This document shows positions 59,995-64,000 of a stretch of 64,000 nucleotides of DNA, in pieces. The DNA lies in the NCBI RefSeq assembly GCF_014925405.1, contig NZ_AQHJ01000035.1:62001-126000 (forward strand). The letters run 5' to 3'. Made by a program: the position numbers and the translations under genes. Position 1 is the stretch's first letter; each line of letters starts with the position of its first letter. Origin of the DNA: Pseudoalteromonas ulvae UL12 (lineage in GTDB: Bacteria > Pseudomonadota > Gammaproteobacteria > Enterobacterales > Alteromonadaceae). The notes beneath the pieces were generated by a model that was given only the letters and a program-made list of their open reading frames with translations, searched no databases and was not told where the DNA came from.

Positions 59995-60923
59995 CAGATT
60001 GGTTCTATCAGTCCATGGCGCTACTTCCTGTGTATTGCTTTTTTTTAGCGTGTATTTTGAGTGTCACAGATGATGACAAGGTACTGCCTTTTTGGTTAAA
60101 TTTTATTGTTTGGCAAGGGCAGGTTTTCTTAGCGCTTGGTTTTTTTATTGCGACACATACGTTAATGAGAGGGGTACTCAGCAAACAAAATAACCTCGTT
60201 AAGCTGGTGATTAGCGCATTTATTGCAGTGACACTTTATGTACCAATCTCACTACTTTTTGATGTGTATATAGAGCAAGAAACAAATTACAGCGTTGCCG
60301 CCTTAATTGATGAGTGGCAAAACATGGTTCCCCCTGCACTGATATCATGGATTGCGATTAATTTACCTTGGGTGTTTGGGTTTAAAATTGAGTCGAGCAC
60401 AAAACAACCTGAAGTGATACAACAACAAAACACGCCAAATACGACTATCGTGATGCAGCAGCCTGAAACAATAGGGTCACATCAAGAAAAACACCGCGCC
60501 AATACTGATGAAATGACACAACCACTGGCCACCGATTTAATAAATGACGATGCCATTAACCTATCAACAGATGAAGGCACACAAAGCCGAGCCCAACAAT
60601 TTTTACAATTGGCAAACATAAGCGCCATTTCTGAGCTTATCTACCTGAAAGCTGAATTACATTATCTCAAAGTGGTGATGGTGTCAGGAAATCACTTAAT
60701 TTTATATAACCTCAAAGATGCGATAGACGATATTCGCTCACTTTCGCCAGAGCTTGCAGGTGGACAGACTCACCGAAGCTATTGGGTAAACACAACGCAT
60801 ATTCAATCCTTGGAAAAAAAGAACAGGGAAGGGGCATTGAAAATGTCGAATCAAGAGTTCGTGCCAGTCAGTCGCGCGCAAATGAGCAAAGCCAGATCGT
60901 GGCTTGAAAAACCCAAAAACTAA
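59964..60923 (+). CDS. Membrane-bound LytTR-family transcription regulator
   Basis: A 319-residue protein with four helices in the first 130 residues (about 15-34, 45-66, 80-98, 120-138), a variable linker rich in Gln/Asn/Thr, and a C-terminal LytTR DNA-binding domain (about 215-312). That domain has ISELIYLKAELHYLKVVMVSG, THRSYWVNTTHIQSLEKKN and FVPVSRAQMSKARSWL. It is divergent to the TonB receptor, which it may regulate. The start is uncertain: a 20-bp duplication displaced the older ATG, and the ATG at 59964 gives MGSFLYEWAVSDW. Confidence 0.85.
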   Translation: MGSFLYEWAVSDWFYQSMALLPVYCFFLACILSVTDDDKVLPFWLNFIVWQGQVFLALGFFIATHTLMRGVLSKQNNLVKLVISAFIAVTLYVPISLLFDVYIEQETNYSVAALIDEWQNMVPPALISWIAINLPWVFGFKIESSTKQPEVIQQQNTPNTTIVMQQPETIGSHQEKHRANTDEMTQPLATDLINDDAINLSTDEGTQSRAQQFLQLANISAISELIYLKAELHYLKVVMVSGNHLILYNLKDAIDDIRSLSPELAGGQTHRSYWVNTTHIQSLEKKNREGALKMSNQEFVPVSRAQMSKARSWLEKPKN

Positions 60924-60991
60924 ACCTGTTTAAAAGCCTGGCTTGTTTTCAAATTAGCCATAGTGTTTAGTTTAATAATTGCTTTGTGAAT

Positions 60992-61110
60992 GAGCATTGT
61001 TGTCGAGCTGGCGACAGCAGCCAAAGAGGGGCTGGCGCTGACCCCTCTTTGGACTCACCCAGCGTACCCTCAATCAAACTGATCTTCAAAAATATATTTG
61101 ATGTGAACAT
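60992..61110 (+). repeat. Dispersed element related to the REP-like copies
   Basis: It shares 'cattgttgtcgagctggcga', 'cagcag', 'ggactcacccagcg' and 'ttgatgtgaac' with the elements at 36187 and 36571 but lacks their palindromes. It has its own perfect 11-bp inverted repeat, CCAAAGAGGGG (61021-61031) and CCCCTCTTTGG (61042-61052). The rest of 60924-61547 has no gene. Confidence 0.7.
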
Positions 61111-61432
61111 AACCGGCATGGTTCGGCTCGCTAATACCTTCTTGTACGCTTTGTAGTTCGGCCGTCCAAGGCCTCTCGTTTAAAGCGGTGTTTTTCACCC
61201 ATGCCTCAGTATGGCTAGCTCGACTTCCTGTCGCGACAGAGTTTATTTGTGATTTTTACAATCAACGGTTTATAAATAGAAGTTATTCAGTCCATCACTA
61301 ACCTTGATGCTGAGTTTGTACTTTTTAATACACACTATTTAAAATCAATGAGATATTGATGAGCTTCATGCTTTCCCTCAAAAAAATAAACTAAAACATA
61401 GGTTTAAAATATCAACTCGAAACTGACGAAAC

Positions 61433-61515
61433 GATTGAATCAAAATAGGAACTCAGTTATAGTTCGTTGTTTAATAAGAACAAATTAAAAACGAGTAAAT
61501 CTACAGGCTCGTTAG
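61433..61515 (+). repeat. Dispersed upstream repeat, copy 2 of 2
   Basis: It is homologous to 10187-10276, with 'attgaatcaaaatagg', 'actcagtta' and the ACGAG (61491) / CTCGT (61508) pair, and ends in CTCGTTAGTG. It lies 33 bases before a lipoprotein gene. Confidence 0.5.
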
Positions 61516-61547
61516 TGTAGTCGTTACAATAAAATATGGGGTAGTAA

Positions 61548-62411
61548 ATGAAGTTTAAGGCATTAGTATTAGGTATAATTTCTATTGGAATGTCTGCGTG
61601 TGTTTCAATACCTCAAAGCACAATACCAGATAAAGAATTGATATCTAATAATGAATTAAAAATAAATAATAAAATATTGGATAAAAAAATAGTTCCTACG
61701 CATTCGTATCCAGTTGCAGATACAGGCTTTCAGCTAGTGCAAACTAAAGGAGGAAGCGTTTTCTTAGGTCCAATTCTTGGTTCAATGAATATATCGAAGA
61801 ATTCTAAAGAAATGGCTAGTAAAAGTGAGTCAGACTTTTTCAATATTGTTCCATACGATCTATCAAAAATCGCTCTTTTAGATAATGGGTATAAAGAGAG
61901 GTCAAGCGCTAGGCTGGAAGTAACACCATTTTCCTTTCTGCAAAAGTGTGATGACAACTCTTATCGCTTATCTTTGGTATACCACGTAGAAGATAAAAAA
62001 AGTAAATGGTTTGGAAGATACACTTATCATATTGAAAAGCCAATAAAAATAAAAGAATTCCCTTCAGCTTTAAATAGTAAATACTATCAACAAGAGTTTA
62101 CTTTAGGTGCTGACAAACTAGCGAAAATAATGAAACGTGATTTTTCCGGGGAGTTACCAATGGACGGAAAAAAGTATAACGTTGGTAGTTTAAATTTAGT
62201 TGGTGAAAAAATGGGTGGAATGGGCATATATACTCAGCCAGAAGAGTTGTTTTTTGCAAATGTACCTGTTATTGAAGAAACAGACTCATCTGTAATACTA
62301 CGAATACAAGGGCATTTGCAAGCAGATCCTGCGTTTGGGGGGCTGGCTTTTGGTGTGCACTATTTTAAAAAATCGCTCCTTCATAAATTTGAGCTAACAG
62401 ATAAATCTTAA
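61548..62411 (+). CDS. Lipoprotein of unknown function
   Basis: A 287-residue protein with a lipoprotein signal, MKFKALVLGIISIGMSAC, where MSAC is the lipobox and Cys18 the lipid site. A Ser/Asn/Lys-rich linker follows, then a mixed alpha/beta mature part with two Gly-rich stretches (GGSVFLGPILGSM and EKMGGMGIY). I do not recognise the family. The gene is more AT-rich than its neighbours and is flanked by dispersed repeats on both sides, which suggests acquisition. Confidence 0.7.
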   Translation: MKFKALVLGIISIGMSACVSIPQSTIPDKELISNNELKINNKILDKKIVPTHSYPVADTGFQLVQTKGGSVFLGPILGSMNISKNSKEMASKSESDFFNIVPYDLSKIALLDNGYKERSSARLEVTPFSFLQKCDDNSYRLSLVYHVEDKKSKWFGRYTYHIEKPIKIKEFPSALNSKYYQQEFTLGADKLAKIMKRDFSGELPMDGKKYNVGSLNLVGEKMGGMGIYTQPEELFFANVPVIEETDSSVILRIQGHLQADPAFGGLAFGVHYFKKSLLHKFELTDKS

Positions 62412-62860
62412 CTTAAAATATAATTACACATATGAACCAAACTCTGGTCAATAGACATTACTCATATTTTTGGCCGCGCAAGCGGTCAAAGTCAAATTAA
62501 TCAACAAATTCAACAAATTCATCTTCTCCGTCTACTTAGTCTGTCGGTTAGCAGTAAAATCGTCGTGCTTTTTTAATAACAGCATACAAACACATATAGG
62601 GGCTTTTTTAGTACGATCTTATCGCTGCCTGACGCTTTTCTTTCTTTTGAAATATCAGAGGCATTACCACTGAATAAATTTCGGGCTTATATCATGCTGC
62701 GCACCACCTAAAACTTTAAAACCTGTTAATCGCAGTTTAAGCATCTCAGAGCGTGAATAGCCTGACTTCGATAATTTATTTTGTGTTTTTTGTATGTGGT
62801 GCACATTATTTGCACATTTGTGGTTCATCTTCAGGGTAAGGTTACTGTTGGAGAACGACG
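62412..62860. other. Intergenic region holding post-stop repeat copy 3
   Basis: The repeat at 62426-62490 ('acacatatgaaccaaactct', 'gacattactcat', then TTGGCCGC / GCGGTCAA) belongs to the family at 10074 and 43594. The remaining 370 bases carry no gene I trust. The short plus-strand frame at 62470-62673 overlaps the repeat and is not protein-like. Confidence 0.55.
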
Positions 62861-64000
62861 ATGAGCATGATGAATCAACTTGGTATGGTAGGGTTAGTGT
62901 CTACTTTACTGATCAGTGGGCACAGTGTAGGTAAAGAGAGCCACACGGCAACCAAGCCACCCCCTCCCGTTTTAGCGCCGCCGCCCCCTTTGCTGAGTCA
63001 GCTTGACGTTCAGCTGGATGAGGTTATTCGCAATTTTGGGCTCACAGGTGTGGTAGTAGAGGCGCAGCAACAACCGGATATTCACGATCCGCTGGCGCAA
63101 TTGGGCATGAAACTATTTTTCACCAAAGGGTTAGGGGGCGAACAATCTGTTGCGTGTGCCAGTTGTCATCACCCTAGTTTAGGCGGTGCAGATGGCTTAT
63201 CGCTTGCGGTAGGGGTGAATGCTGAGCGAGAAAATGTAATTGGCCCAGGGCGGGTTCCCGCTGACAATGTAATTGATATCCCAAGAAACTCACCGACTAT
63301 TTTTAATACTGGTTTGGCTAATAACGCTTTGTTTTGGGATGGTCGCATTCAGCGCGTGAATGCTGTGCAACCTGATGGTTCTATCATTGAAGGTGTCAGT
63401 ACCCCGGATTCTGGCTTTGGGGTGATTGATAACGCCGTGCCGAATAACTTAGTCGATGCATTGGCTCGTTTTCCGGTGACATCCACAGAAGAAATGCGTG
63501 GCGAAGGATTTGTCACAGCGACCAATAACCGTGAAATACGCCATCATATTGCCCAGCGCATTGGTGATTATGGTGATGAAGAAGGCAATTTGGCGACCAA
63601 TGACTGGCTTGAGGAGTTTAGAGCTGCTTTTAATTCAACAGAGGATGCCTCGTCGCTGATCACCTTTGACAGTATTGCGATGGCCCTTGGGGTGTATCAG
63701 CAATCAGTGACCTTGGTAGATACCAATTGGCATCGTTATGTGCGAGGTGATAAACGTTCGCTCAGTGATGAGCAAAAGCGTGGTGCGATTTTATTTTTTA
63801 CACCACAAGATCAGGGCGGTGCAGGGTGTGTGGGGTGTCACAGTGGTGAACGTTTTACCAATGAAGGATTTTTCAATTTGGCGTTTCCACAGTTAGGTCC
63901 AGGTAAGCTCTCTGATCACAGCGATCCGGGGCGTGGTGCTGTAACAGGCGATCCGCGCGAGCAATTTGCGTTTAAAATACCTAGTTTAATTAATGTTTCG
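62861..64000 (+). CDS. Di-haem cytochrome c peroxidase/MauG-like protein (runs past the window)
   Basis: 380 codons are present, from ATG 62861 (ribosome site tggag, 8 bases upstream) to the window edge. A signal peptide (MNQLGMVGLVSTLLISGHSVG) is followed by a Pro-rich linker. The first haem motif is CASCH (C99, C102, H103) and the second CVGCH (C323, C326, H327). It then reads SGERFTNEGFFNL and FKIPSLINVS, as in the family. Such enzymes reduce peroxide or oxidise protein or organic substrates in the periplasm. The longer interval between the haem motifs (about 220 residues) is within the MauG/CCP range. The C-terminal end is not in the window. Confidence 0.92.
   Translation, partial: MSMMNQLGMVGLVSTLLISGHSVGKESHTATKPPPPVLAPPPPLLSQLDVQLDEVIRNFGLTGVVVEAQQQPDIHDPLAQLGMKLFFTKGLGGEQSVACASCHHPSLGGADGLSLAVGVNAERENVIGPGRVPADNVIDIPRNSPTIFNTGLANNALFWDGRIQRVNAVQPDGSIIEGVSTPDSGFGVIDNAVPNNLVDALARFPVTSTEEMRGEGFVTATNNREIRHHIAQRIGDYGDEEGNLATNDWLEEFRAAFNSTEDASSLITFDSIAMALGVYQQSVTLVDTNWHRYVRGDKRSLSDEQKRGAILFFTPQDQGGAGCVGCHSGERFTNEGFFNLAFPQLGPGKLSDHSDPGRGAVTGDPREQFAFKIPSLINVS

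Noticed and set aside
1..64000. tRNA or rRNA genes
   Set aside because: I saw no convincing cloverleaf or rRNA sequence; a tRNA-gene scan was not possible here.

Overview
The window looks like chromosomal DNA of a violacein-producing marine gammaproteobacterium, most likely Pseudoalteromonas. The reasons are a complete vioABCDE operon, several large TonB-dependent receptors, marine-type S9 and PPC-domain exoproteases, and low-to-moderate GC by eye. The genus is inferred from gene content; no search was run.

Layout. (a) 1-10.6 kb: end of a secreted protease, an S9 peptidase, a minus-strand operon of alpha-E protein, circularly permuted ATP-grasp and zinc-ribbon metallopeptidase, then small housekeeping and hypothetical genes. 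(b) 10.7-25.8 kb: a metal-acquisition block. A nicotianamine-synthase-like gene, an MFS transporter, a hotdog-like protein and a siderophore-type receptor lie on the minus strand. An RND pump is divergent to them. A receptor/ABC-2 operon follows. Dyads of the form GTTAT-N3-ATAAC, resembling gammaproteobacterial Zur boxes, lie in the control regions. (c) 25.9-33.2 kb: a MacAB-like efflux operon followed by a sigma-54-type response regulator and histidine kinase, with a candidate sigma-54 promoter and upstream inverted repeat. (d) 33.2-44.6 kb: an accessory region with genes almost all on the plus strand, separated by attC-like hairpins. It has SIR2-like, amidohydrolase, GST and small membrane or lipoprotein genes, an IS3-family element that split a gene, a perfect 4 x 164-bp tandem repeat, REP-like palindromes, and a RAYT transposase with a duplicated 5' end. 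It resembles a decayed integron cassette array; no integrase is in the window. (e) 44.7-55.1 kb: a second-type tryptophanyl-tRNA synthetase behind a leader peptide with tandem Trp codons and an attenuator-like set of hairpins, convergent with vioABCDE, then a MATE exporter. (f) 55.2-64 kb: an outer-membrane barrel remnant, a 7TMR-DISM diguanylate cyclase, another TonB receptor with the same dyad upstream, a LytTR regulator, a lipoprotein, and the start of a di-haem cytochrome c peroxidase.

How the parts may work together. The nicotianamine-synthase-like enzyme, exporter and receptor could make, release and recover a metallophore under zinc control, with the RND pump, the ABC/receptor operon and the distant receptor in the same regulon. 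Violacein synthesis consumes tryptophan, and the adjacent TrpRS appears to sense charged tRNA-Trp through ribosome-mediated attenuation, which would link translation to pigment production. Both are inferences from sequence and context.
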